Shown here one piece after another: positions 15,640-23,169 of a DNA stretch of 32,833 nucleotides. A program made the position numbers and the translations under genes. Numbering within the stretch: the stretch's first letter is position 1; each line of letters begins with the position of its first letter. A model generated the notes under the pieces. The model was not told where the DNA came from, searched no databases, and saw only the letters and a list, made by a program, of their open reading frames with translations. Source of the DNA: Pseudomonadota bacterium (GTDB lineage Bacteria > Oederibacteriota > Muellerivitia > Muellerivitales > Muellerivitaceae); contig JAJPJW010000098.1 of assembly GCA_021324075.1 (NCBI GenBank), forward strand, positions 1-32,833, given 5' to 3'.

Positions 15640-16731
15640 ATGTTTCCCGTAGTTTTTCGAAAAAACCTGTTAACCGTAAAGCCTTATGTCCCCGGTAAAC
15701 CCATCGAGGAGTTGGAGAGGGAACTGGGGATCTCAAACGCTTCCAAAATTGCCTCCAACGAGAATCCATTGGGTCCTTCCCCCAAGGTCATTCAAGCCCT
15801 GGAAAAAGCCCTGCCGAACCTGCACCGCTATCCTGACGGAAGCGCCCATGCCTTGACCGGGGCCCTTTCCCGCCACTTGAAGGTGGAAGCCAACCGGGTT
15901 TTTTGGGGCCATGGTTCCAACGAACTGATAGTGCGTTTGGGGCAGATGGTGCTGGCTCCGGGTGACGAAGTCCTTTTCGCCGAGCCCGGATTCGTGGTTT
16001 ATCCCTCGACCGCCCAGCTTTGCGAAGCGGTGGCCCGGCCCCAGCCCTTGCGTGACTTCACCCACGATTTGAAGCTTTTCGAGAGGGCCGTGACCCACAA
16101 AACCAAGGTTGTTTATATCGCCAATCCCAACAACCCCACAGGCACCCTCGTCCCCCTTTCCGATATTGAGTCCTTCTTAAAGGCCTGTCCTTCCCACGTA
16201 TTGGTAGTGCTGGACGAGGCTTACTACGAATACGTGGACGATCCATCTTATTTTGGATCCTTGGGCCTTTTGGCCAAATACCCAAACTTGGTGGTTCTCC
16301 GGACTTTTTCCAAAGCCTTTGGACTGGCGGGCCTCCGGGTGGGTTACGGTATCGGCCATCCCGAACTGGTCGAGGTTTTCAACAGGGTCCGGGAGCCGTT
16401 TAATGTCAACAGCCTGGCCCTGGCGGCGGCTGAAGCGGCCCTGGGCGACCCGGACCACGTGAAAAAGGTGACCGACTTGAACAAGGCCATGCGGCAAAAG
16501 CTTTTCGATGGCCTGGCCCGGTTGGGTTTGAAACCCGTCCCCACCCAGACCAACTTCGTTTATTTGGAAGTTCCCAATGCCCAAGACCTTTACCAGGGCC
16601 TTTTGAAAAAGGGCATCATCGTTCGCCCCATGGGGCCCGGGGCCCTCAGGGTGACTACCGGCACGGAAAAAGAAACATCGGGTTTCTTGGAAGCTTTCGA
16701 GGAAATTCTGGCGGCAAAGGGGGCCGCCTAA
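15640..16731 (+). CDS. hisC: Histidinol-phosphate / aromatic aminotransferase (HisC family)
   Basis: Class I/II PLP aminotransferase of 363 aa. Family features are NENPLGPSP (40-48), YPDGSAHALTGALSRHL (64-80), HGSNELI (91-97), NPNNPTGTL (162-170), LDEAYYEY (191-198) and RTFSKAFGLAGLRVGYG (221-237) with the PLP lysine at K225. The close match to HisC and the position between pheA and tyrA recall the hisH-b gene of the aromatic supraoperon, whose product transaminates aromatic keto acids or prephenate as well as imidazole-acetol phosphate. The true substrate cannot be told from sequence; no other histidine gene is present, which favours an aromatic role. A GAGG ribosome site lies upstream. Its TAA shares a base with the tyrA ATG. 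Confidence 0.92.
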   Translation: MFPVVFRKNLLTVKPYVPGKPIEELERELGISNASKIASNENPLGPSPKVIQALEKALPNLHRYPDGSAHALTGALSRHLKVEANRVFWGHGSNELIVRLGQMVLAPGDEVLFAEPGFVVYPSTAQLCEAVARPQPLRDFTHDLKLFERAVTHKTKVVYIANPNNPTGTLVPLSDIESFLKACPSHVLVVLDEAYYEYVDDPSYFGSLGLLAKYPNLVVLRTFSKAFGLAGLRVGYGIGHPELVEVFNRVREPFNVNSLALAAAEAALGDPDHVKKVTDLNKAMRQKLFDGLARLGLKPVPTQTNFVYLEVPNAQDLYQGLLKKGIIVRPMGPGALRVTTGTEKETSGFLEAFEEILAAKGAA

Positions 16732-17579
16732 TGGCCGGCAAACCCAAAATAGCCATCATTGGAGTGGGACTCCTCGGCGGCTCCTTGGCCCTGGCGTTGA
16801 AAAGGCGGGGCGAAAAAAACCTGGTGGGTTGGAACCACCGCGCCGGTTCCCGTAAAAAAGCGGCCCGGCTGCTGACGGTTGCCCCGAGTTTTGATAAGGC
16901 CGTGGAAGGCGCGGACGTGGTCCTGCTTTGTTCCCATTCGGCGTCCATGGGCCCGGTGCTTCAACAAATGACAAACCACCTCGGGAAGAGCGCGCTCATT
17001 ATGGACGTCTCCAGCGTGAAGGGAGCCGTTGTACGGGAAGCCGGGGCGATATACGGAATGCCCCGACATTTCGTGCCCTGCCATCCCATGGCCGGGAAGG
17101 AAAAATCCGGGCCCCTCAATGCGGATCCTTTCCTTTATCAGGGCAAATATGTTTTTATCACGCCCTTGCCGGGCAATCCCAAACCTTTGGTCCAAAAAGC
17201 CATCCGGTTTTGGAAAAAGGTCGGAGCTGTTCCAATTATCTTGGATTCCAAAACCCATGACCGGGGAGTGGCCTTGACCAGCCATCTGCCGCACCTCTTG
17301 GCCTCGGCCATGATCCAGCTTTACTCCCAAAATGAAAAGAAATCGCCGGTTTTCCAAAAAGCCGTCGGATCGGGTTTCAGGGACTTTACACGCATCGCCG
17401 CGGGCAACCCCGCCATGTGGAGGGATATTGTGGAAATGAACGCGGGCGCCATAAAATCCTTCCTGGCCAAATACCGCCGCCAATTGGGCGGACTCGAGAA
17501 AAACCTCAAAAAGGGAAAAGGCCGATATTGGTTTTCTTTTTTTGAAAAATCAAGGAAAGCGAGGGAAGGACTCGGATGA
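16731..17579 (+). CDS. tyrA: Prephenate (or arogenate) dehydrogenase
   Basis: NAD(P)-dependent enzyme of tyrosine synthesis, 282 aa. The N-terminal Rossmann fold shows the dinucleotide motif GVGLLGG at residues 11-17. The substrate domain has the family's CHPMAGKEKSG segment and the SHLPHLLASAM helix, followed by the GSGFRDFTRIAAGNPAMWRDI segment typical of TyrA. No chorismate mutase or ACT domain is attached, so it is a mono-functional cyclohexadienyl or prephenate dehydrogenase. A basic residue downstream of the second strand (KRRG, NHRAGSRKKA) makes NADP use possible, but this is only a hint. It overlaps hisC by one base and aroA by four, indicating tight co-translation. Confidence 0.94.
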   Translation: MAGKPKIAIIGVGLLGGSLALALKRRGEKNLVGWNHRAGSRKKAARLLTVAPSFDKAVEGADVVLLCSHSASMGPVLQQMTNHLGKSALIMDVSSVKGAVVREAGAIYGMPRHFVPCHPMAGKEKSGPLNADPFLYQGKYVFITPLPGNPKPLVQKAIRFWKKVGAVPIILDSKTHDRGVALTSHLPHLLASAMIQLYSQNEKKSPVFQKAVGSGFRDFTRIAAGNPAMWRDIVEMNAGAIKSFLAKYRRQLGGLEKNLKKGKGRYWFSFFEKSRKAREGLG

Positions 17580-18871
17580 AACAACTCGTCATCCATCCCG
17601 TCAAGAACCTGCAGGGAACCCTTGCCGTTCCCGGGGACAAGTCCATATCCCACCGGGCGGTCATGCTGGGGTCGTTGGCCTACGGCACAACCCACATCAC
17701 CCATTTCCTCAATTCGGCCGATTGCCTTTCCACCATCGGCATTTTCAAGGCCATGGGGGTCAAGATCAAACAATCAGGCGACCGGGTGACCATCGTGGGA
17801 AGGGGGCTCAACTCCCTCAAGCCCCCGCGCCAGATGCTCAATGCGGGCAATTCGGGAACCACCGCCCGCATTTTGCTGGGGCTTTTGGCCGGCCAGCCTT
17901 TTACCAGCCGCCTCACCGGGGACAAATACCTGCGGCGACGGCCCATGCGCCGCGTGGTGGGGCCCTTGATCCAGATGGGGGCGCGCATCAGCGGAAACGA
18001 CAGTGGAAACTATCTTCCCGTGAAGGTAGAGACCCGCAAGCTCAAAGGCATCACTTACGAATTGCCGGTGGCTTCCGCCCAGGTCAAAAGTTCGCTCCTG
18101 CTGGCAGGGCTCTTCGCCGACGGGACCACCAAGGTTCTGGAACCTACGCCGACCCGCGACCATACCGAAAGGATGTTCAGCGCCTTTTCCATCCCCTTTT
18201 CCCAGCGGGGAAAAGCCATTACGGTCAAGGGACCGGTCATGCCCTTTAAAGGCCAATGGATCAAGGTGCCGGGCGACATCTCCTCGGCTGCCTTTTTCGT
18301 TGTAGCCGGATTGATCACCCCCGGTTCGACCCTTCGTCTTATGAACGTCGGCCTTAATCCAACCCGGACGGGCCTCCTGAACATCCTGCAAAGGATGGGA
18401 GCCCATATGGGGGTTACCTACCACAAAACCCGGGGCGGTGCCGAACCGATAGGAGACCTGACGGTGGCTACTTCCGCCCTGAAAGGCGTGGAAGTAGGGG
18501 GGGAGATTGTCCCCCGCATGATCGACGAATTTCCCATTTTCGCCGTTGCCGCCACCCAGGCCAGGGGGACGACGGTCGTTAAAAACGCGGAGGATTTGAA
18601 GGTCAAGGAATCGGACCGCATCCTGATGATGGCCGTTACCTTGAAAAAAATGGGGGCCCATATCCAACCCACTCCGGACGGCTGGGTCATCAAGGGGCCC
18701 ACGCCCTTGAAAGGCTGCCGGATCTCCTCCGGCGGGGACCACCGCGTGGCCATGGCCTTGGCCGTGGCCGCCTTGATCGCCAAGGGAACGACGACCATCC
18801 TGGACACCGAAAACATCAACACTTCCTTTCCGGGTTTTTCCCAACTCCTCGAAAGGATATCGGTCCGATGA
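17576..18871 (+). CDS. aroA: 3-phosphoshikimate 1-carboxyvinyltransferase (EPSP synthase)
   Basis: Shikimate-pathway enzyme of 431 aa joining shikimate 3-phosphate and phosphoenolpyruvate. Signatures are PGDKSISHRAVMLGSLA (19-35; K22, S23 and R27 contact substrates), LNAGNSGTTARILLG (88-102), RRPMRRVVGPL (121-131), a central VASAQVKSSLLLAGL, DEFPIFAVAATQARG, KVKESDRI and the C-terminal SSGGDHRVAMALAVAAL. The GNSGTT-R and RPM-RV forms resemble the Bacillus/CP4 (class II) enzymes more than the E. coli one; whether this changes inhibitor sensitivity is unknown. It overlaps tyrA (ATGA) and cmk (ATGA). Identity is certain. Confidence 0.97.
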   Translation: MKQLVIHPVKNLQGTLAVPGDKSISHRAVMLGSLAYGTTHITHFLNSADCLSTIGIFKAMGVKIKQSGDRVTIVGRGLNSLKPPRQMLNAGNSGTTARILLGLLAGQPFTSRLTGDKYLRRRPMRRVVGPLIQMGARISGNDSGNYLPVKVETRKLKGITYELPVASAQVKSSLLLAGLFADGTTKVLEPTPTRDHTERMFSAFSIPFSQRGKAITVKGPVMPFKGQWIKVPGDISSAAFFVVAGLITPGSTLRLMNVGLNPTRTGLLNILQRMGAHMGVTYHKTRGGAEPIGDLTVATSALKGVEVGGEIVPRMIDEFPIFAVAATQARGTTVVKNAEDLKVKESDRILMMAVTLKKMGAHIQPTPDGWVIKGPTPLKGCRISSGGDHRVAMALAVAALIAKGTTTILDTENINTSFPGFSQLLERISVR

Positions 18872-19557
18872 ACCGCGTCACCATCGTCGCCATCGACGGC
18901 CCCGCGGGGGCGGGCAAGAGCACCGTGGCCAAGACCCTGGCGCGCAAGCTGGGATTTCTCCATATTGATACGGGCGCCATGTACCGTGCGGTGACCCTCT
19001 CGGCCCTTCGCCAAAAAGCCGACTTGAAAAGCGACGCTGAACTGGAAAAGATCGCAAGGGATTCCAAAATCGAGCTCAAGCCCGGCGACCCCGAGAACAA
19101 AGTCTTCCTCAACGGGGAGGATGTCAGCAGGGAAATCCGCACGCCTGAAGTCACCCAAGCTTCGGCCCATATCGCCAATTCGGTGCCGGTACGCAAAATC
19201 CTGGTCTCCCGGCAGCAACAAATGGGCCGCTCGGACAGCGCACCTTACGGTGGAGCGGTACTGGAGGGGAGGGACATCGGAACCGACGTTTTTCCCGACG
19301 CCCAGTACAAATTCTACCTGGATGCCTCGGTGGAAATGCGCGCCGAGCGCCGCTTGAAGGACTTGGAAAAAGCCGGTGTCAAGACCAGCCTGGAAAAGGT
19401 CATGGAGGACGTGAAGGCCCGGGACGAGAGGGACATCAACCGCGCCGTGGGGGGGCTTCGCAAGACCCCCGAATCCATTGTGGTGGACCATTCCCACCTG
19501 ACGGTGGAAGGTTCCGCCGACGCCCTTTACCAGTACATCCGGCAACATGCCCGGTAA
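18868..19557 (+). CDS. cmk: Cytidylate kinase
   Basis: Phosphorylates CMP and dCMP with ATP; 229 aa. The P-loop GPAGAGKST is at residues 11-19, followed by the CMK-specific LGFLHIDTGAMYRAVTL, the NMP-binding VLEGRDIGTDVFPDAQYKFYLDASVEMRAERR segment and the lid region RDERDINRAVGGL. The C-terminal VDHSHLTVE strand is typical. It overlaps aroA by four bases. An aroA-cmk pair followed by rpsA is a widespread gene order; here rpsA is 10 kb away. No clear terminator was found in the 108 bases after it. Confidence 0.96.
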   Translation: MNRVTIVAIDGPAGAGKSTVAKTLARKLGFLHIDTGAMYRAVTLSALRQKADLKSDAELEKIARDSKIELKPGDPENKVFLNGEDVSREIRTPEVTQASAHIANSVPVRKILVSRQQQMGRSDSAPYGGAVLEGRDIGTDVFPDAQYKFYLDASVEMRAERRLKDLEKAGVKTSLEKVMEDVKARDERDINRAVGGLRKTPESIVVDHSHLTVEGSADALYQYIRQHAR

Positions 19558-19665
19558 GACTCCATAAAATAAGTCCGACAAAATTTCCCGCGCTCATAGC
19601 GGTTCAAGCTCCGCCCCGGAAAATCAGTTATGATGTGGCCGTTTTAAAAAATCGGAGAACAACCC

Positions 19666-20697
19666 ATGGCCTCGCCTGAGAACAGAAGCATCTTCCGCCT
19701 TGAAGCTTCCGCCATCCTTCTTTGGTGCCTGCTTCTTGCCGCCTCATCGGCGGGCCTCTGCTGGTATTTCACCCAGAATTGGATGGCGACTCTGGGGGTG
19801 AGCCTCACGGGTGTTTTTATCCTCATCCTGTCCTGGATCGCTTTTTTCCGCAAAGCCCAAAAGGGTCTTTTTATCGAACTGCAGCTCTTTCTCGTTCGCT
19901 GCCGGCTTTTGCCGGAGGATTACAAGGTCGTGCGCAACGTGCTTGGAAGCCTGGAAAAGCGGAAGGAAGAATTGATGAACCTGGCCTCCGAGCAGTTCCA
20001 ACAAAAGGAAAAGAAACTCACGGAAACCCGGCACGTACTGGACAAGTTCGTGGGGACCAAAGCCTCCCAATTCGCCACCCAAAAAGGGCGCCAGGCCGTC
20101 TGGGAAGGGGAATTGACGAGGGCCGTCGTGCTTTTCTCCGACGTGCGGGGCTTCACCTCCATGACGGAGAAGTTAAAACCGCAGGAAACGGTGCGCTACC
20201 TGAACCGAATGTTCACCGAATTCGAAGAGATCATCGCTTTCTCCGGCGGGGAGATTAACAAGTTCATCGGTGACGCCATCATGGCCTTTTTTCCCTTACC
20301 AGTGGAGGGGTCCGAAGCCTCGGTGAAGAAGGCCATCCTGGCGGCCTTGCGGATGCAGGACAGCTTTCACCAGATCCAGGCGACCTTCCAGGAACACTAT
20401 AGTGAGAGCGTCCAGACCGGCCTGGGAGTCGGGATGGCCTGCGGGGAAGTGGTGATCGGCAACCTGGGATCGGCCCGCCGCATGGAATTCACCCTCATCG
20501 GTGATACGGTCAATTTCGCATCCCGGCTCTGCTCGGTGGCCGAGGACGGACAAATCTTGATCAACCAGGACCTGGCCCACATCGCGGCCGACATGTTCCG
20601 CATGGAGGCCCTGGACCCCGTGCGCATCAAGGGTAAAAGCGGCACACACCGCCCCTATTCGGTCGCGGGTGAAAAACTCCAGCCGGGTTTGGCTTAG
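19666..20697 (+). CDS. Membrane-bound class III adenylate cyclase
   Basis: A 343-aa protein predicted to make cAMP. Two membrane helices (about 12-34 and 41-61) are joined by a very short outside turn. A charged helical, possibly coiled-coil, region follows (about 90-130), then a class III cyclase domain (150-335). Catalytic residues are visible: metal-binding D159 (FSDVRGFTS) and D203 ([10 protein letters not shown]), purine-selecting K199 and T276 (MEFTLIGD), and transition-state N283 and R287 (TVNFASRL). The Lys/Thr pair fits ATP rather than GTP. There is no HAMP or large sensor domain, so the input is unclear. The ATG has GGAGAAC upstream; a TATGAT at 19629-19634 might be a -10 element. 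No cAMP receptor gene is nearby. Confidence 0.88.
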   Translation: MASPENRSIFRLEASAILLWCLLLAASSAGLCWYFTQNWMATLGVSLTGVFILILSWIAFFRKAQKGLFIELQLFLVRCRLLPEDYKVVRNVLGSLEKRKEELMNLASEQFQQKEKKLTETRHVLDKFVGTKASQFATQKGRQAVWEGELTRAVVLFSDVRGFTSMTEKLKPQETVRYLNRMFTEFEEIIAFSGGEINKFIGDAIMAFFPLPVEGSEASVKKAILAALRMQDSFHQIQATFQEHYSESVQTGLGVGMACGEVVIGNLGSARRMEFTLIGDTVNFASRLCSVAEDGQILINQDLAHIAADMFRMEALDPVRIKGKSGTHRPYSVAGEKLQPGLA

Positions 20698-20779
20698 CCT
20701 TCCTTTCATTTCCCGGTGTAACCTGCTTGCCCCTGGCCGAGGTACAACTTCCATGGATAAATTGATTTTCGAGGGGAAA

Positions 20780-21280
20780 ATGGGCAAAATCCTGATTTTT
20801 AGTTTGGCGTTATGGGCGGCTGCCGGCATCCTTCAGGCTGGGGGCCCGTCCAAATCCAAAGACAAGGGGAGATATATGGGGGACAAGATCGTCAAGACCG
20901 ACGCCGAGTGGAAGGCCCAACTAACCCCTGAGCAATACGATGTCCTGCGTCAGCACGGTACCGAAAGGCCCTTTGGAAAAGGCGGCCTTTGGGAAAACCA
21001 CGAGAAAGGCGTCTATGTCTGCGCGGCCTGCGGCTTGGAGCTCTTTTCCTCCGATACCAAGTTTGAATCCGGCACGGGCTGGCCCAGTTTTTTCAAACCC
21101 CTCTATCCGGAAAATGTCGCCACCGAGGAGGACGATTCGTTTTTCATGCGCCGCGTGGAGGTCCATTGCCCGCGTTGCGGGGGCCATTTGGGCCACGTCT
21201 TCGAGGATGGCCCCCAACCGACGGGACCCCGCTATTGCATCAACGGGGTCTCCTTAAAATTCATGTCCGACAAGAAGTAG
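20780..21280 (+). CDS. msrB: Peptide-methionine (R)-S-oxide reductase, exported form
   Basis: Reduces methionine-R-sulfoxide in proteins; 166 aa. The start was placed at the ATG behind GAGGGG (about 20771), which yields a clean signal peptide ([20 protein letters not shown]), so the enzyme is probably periplasmic or lipid-free secreted; an ATG at 20753 is the alternative. The MsrB fold shows [30 protein letters not shown] (95-105), two zinc-binding pairs C81/C84 and C130/C133 ([12 protein letters not shown]), and catalytic C153 in [11 protein letters not shown]. The usual second redox Cys in the RQ-x-GTE region is His59 here, so no classical resolving cysteine is seen. It sits alone between the cyclase and the GT-C-like gene, and no msrA is present. 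Confidence 0.9.
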   Translation: MGKILIFSLALWAAAGILQAGGPSKSKDKGRYMGDKIVKTDAEWKAQLTPEQYDVLRQHGTERPFGKGGLWENHEKGVYVCAACGLELFSSDTKFESGTGWPSFFKPLYPENVATEEDDSFFMRRVEVHCPRCGGHLGHVFEDGPQPTGPRYCINGVSLKFMSDKK

Positions 21281-21304
21281 CACGATCTTCCTGCCGGTAA
21301 ACCT

Positions 21305-21334
21305 TGCCGAAACCGCCCTTTTGCCTTTAAATAC
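21305..21334 (+). promoter_or_regulatory. Candidate promoter for the GT-C-like/glycosidase pair
   Basis: TTGCCG (21305-21310) is 18 bases from TAAATA (21329-21334), about 60 bases before the ATG at 21394. The match is moderate, and the 113-base gap contains no other obvious element. Confidence 0.3.
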
Positions 21335-21393
21335 GAGATTCCAAATGCCCCGGTAAACGCCGGAGGGTCTCGGATTTATTTAAAGGAAAGTCG

Positions 21394-23169
21394 ATGCGCG
21401 AGTGGAATAAACCGGCCAGTACCCTTCTCTTGGGATTCGGGCTTTGGACCCTTTGCCTTTACCTCTACCTTTCCCACCTGTCCTTTAATTACACCTTCGA
21501 CGGTTTGGCCATGTCCGGCCAGGTCGAAAAGGACAGCACCCCCCTCTACCTCTTCTTCCATCCCCACCACCTGCTTTACACTTTTCTAGGCCGGTTGTTT
21601 TTCCTTTGGGGGAGGGACCACGGGGCAACCTGGGACGGCTTGGTCGCCCTGCAGGTCCTCGACTTGATGACCGGACTGGCGGGGGTCCTTTTGGCTTTTC
21701 ACCTTCTGGTCCGGGAAACCAACGACCGCTTGGTAGCCGCCCTGGCGGCCGCAGGCATGGCCTTCTCCCACAGTTACTGGTATTTCTCCACGATCCCGGG
21801 TGTGAGGATTTTCGCCACTGTCACACCCCTTTTGGCCTGGTACCTTCTCACCTACCAAAAAAGGATGCCGGCCGCCTTCGGTTGGGTCACCGGTTCGGCC
21901 CATGGTTTGGCCGTGCTGGGACACCAGACAAACCTCCTGCTCGTGCCCGCCTTTTTGGGCGCCATCCTGATTCTGAAGGAAAAGACCTGGTGGGAAAAAC
22001 TCAGGGCCTGCCTTTATTACTTGGTTTCCTTGACCCTGATCGTCCTGGCCGCTTATGGGCTGGTCGGCCGCTATGTCAATTACCGCAAGACTTTCCACGA
22101 CTGGTTATGGTGGGTCTTTTCCTATTTCCACTCGCCCCAAAACTGGGGCGGTCACTTCGATAAGACAGGCTTCGGGCACGGCCAATCCGCCATGGTGAGG
22201 GCCTTCCTTCCCCACACCCGCCCCCTGGACAATATGGCCGAGCCCTTCACCTTCGGGAGCGCGGAAACAATCCTCCAATGTTCCGTTCTCTTCCTTTTGG
22301 CGGTATTCCTCCTGCGCCTCCCGCACTATTGGAAGCACAACCGCCAAACCCTTTGGGTGGCCGTCACCTGGGTGGCGGCTTTCGTCCCCTTTTTCGTCTG
22401 GTGGGAACCCTGGAACATCGAATTCTGGGTTTCCTCCACCGTGCCCTGTTGGATCCTGATGGGGGTCGTGGGGGCGGACCTGTCCCAACTTTGGAAAAAC
22501 CCGGTCCTTCATTTTGCCAACCGCGGAATGACGATCTGTCTCTGGACCTTCCTGATCACCCTGCTTTTTTTCCACAATGCCGAGGGCAGGGGCAGCAAAC
22601 TGGTGGCCAACCACTACGACTTTCAGGAACTGTTGGGCGCCTTGGATTGGAAAGTGCGCGCGGACGACGTACTCGTGTTGGATGGGATCAACAACGTGCA
22701 TTACTACCTCGACCGTTTTCAAAAAAGAAAATACCTGAGCCTCTATAATTTTTTGCGCACTTATAAAACGATCGGGGACAAGGAAACCGGGAAAAACCCG
22801 GAAAAGGAAAAAAACAAGAAGGCGTCGGCAGGGCCGGACCCCTGGGGCGACCTTTCGGAGGTGTTCCAGGATGCCTGGAAGCGACACCGCAAGGTTTGGG
22901 CCCTCACCGAAACGGTGGACAGCATCGACGGGGGACGCCAATTGCTGGAGGAAACCCTGAAACTGCCGGAAGGGACCATCCGGGAATACTTCGTCAATAC
23001 CTACAAATTGAAACCCATCGCTTACCATAAAAAAGTGTATTTCTACGAAGTGTTAAAACCGGTTCCGACTCCCGCTGCAGCAACAGTACCATCCGAATCC
23101 GCGGTCGATTCGGCCCCGACAACCGCTCCCCAGCTTCCCAAAAAAGAAAAACCGGGTAAAAAACCATGA
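21394..23169 (+). CDS. Multi-spanning membrane protein, GT-C glycosyltransferase-like
   Basis: A 591-aa integral membrane protein. About ten hydrophobic segments occupy residues 10-395, followed by a soluble tail of nearly 200 residues that ends in a Pro/Ala/Thr-rich, then Lys-rich stretch. The first outside loop carries an acidic residue (FTFDGLAMSGQ, D36) and a histidine cluster (FHPHHLLY, 55-62), a layout seen in GT-C enzymes that transfer sugars from lipid-phosphate donors (PMT/DUF2723-like). Other polar, possibly functional spots are GHQTN (176-180) and WWEPWNIEFW (336-345). I cannot assign a family with certainty, and a non-catalytic membrane role is possible. The ATG has AAAGGAAAG upstream. 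Its TGA overlaps the ATG of the following giant glycosidase-like gene, so the two are almost certainly made together. Confidence 0.6.
   Translation: MREWNKPASTLLLGFGLWTLCLYLYLSHLSFNYTFDGLAMSGQVEKDSTPLYLFFHPHHLLYTFLGRLFFLWGRDHGATWDGLVALQVLDLMTGLAGVLLAFHLLVRETNDRLVAALAAAGMAFSHSYWYFSTIPGVRIFATVTPLLAWYLLTYQKRMPAAFGWVTGSAHGLAVLGHQTNLLLVPAFLGAILILKEKTWWEKLRACLYYLVSLTLIVLAAYGLVGRYVNYRKTFHDWLWWVFSYFHSPQNWGGHFDKTGFGHGQSAMVRAFLPHTRPLDNMAEPFTFGSAETILQCSVLFLLAVFLLRLPHYWKHNRQTLWVAVTWVAAFVPFFVWWEPWNIEFWVSSTVPCWILMGVVGADLSQLWKNPVLHFANRGMTICLWTFLITLLFFHNAEGRGSKLVANHYDFQELLGALDWKVRADDVLVLDGINNVHYYLDRFQKRKYLSLYNFLRTYKTIGDKETGKNPEKEKNKKASAGPDPWGDLSEVFQDAWKRHRKVWALTETVDSIDGGRQLLEETLKLPEGTIREYFVNTYKLKPIAYHKKVYFYEVLKPVPTPAAATVPSESAVDSAPTTAPQLPKKEKPGKKP

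Noticed and set aside
17774-19581. Long minus-strand open frames opposite aroA and cmk
   Set aside because: Both plus-strand genes carry complete family signatures; the antisense frames are compositional shadows.
19558-19665. Possible terminator or promoter between cmk and the cyclase gene
   Set aside because: The only stem (CCGC/GCGG near 19589-19603) has no T run, and the TATGAT at 19629 has no -35 element at normal spacing (TTCAAG is 20 bases away).
22105-23028. 307-codon minus-strand open frame within the GT-C-like gene
   Set aside because: The plus-strand gene has signal-like membrane helices, a ribosome site and coupled neighbours; the antisense frame has none.
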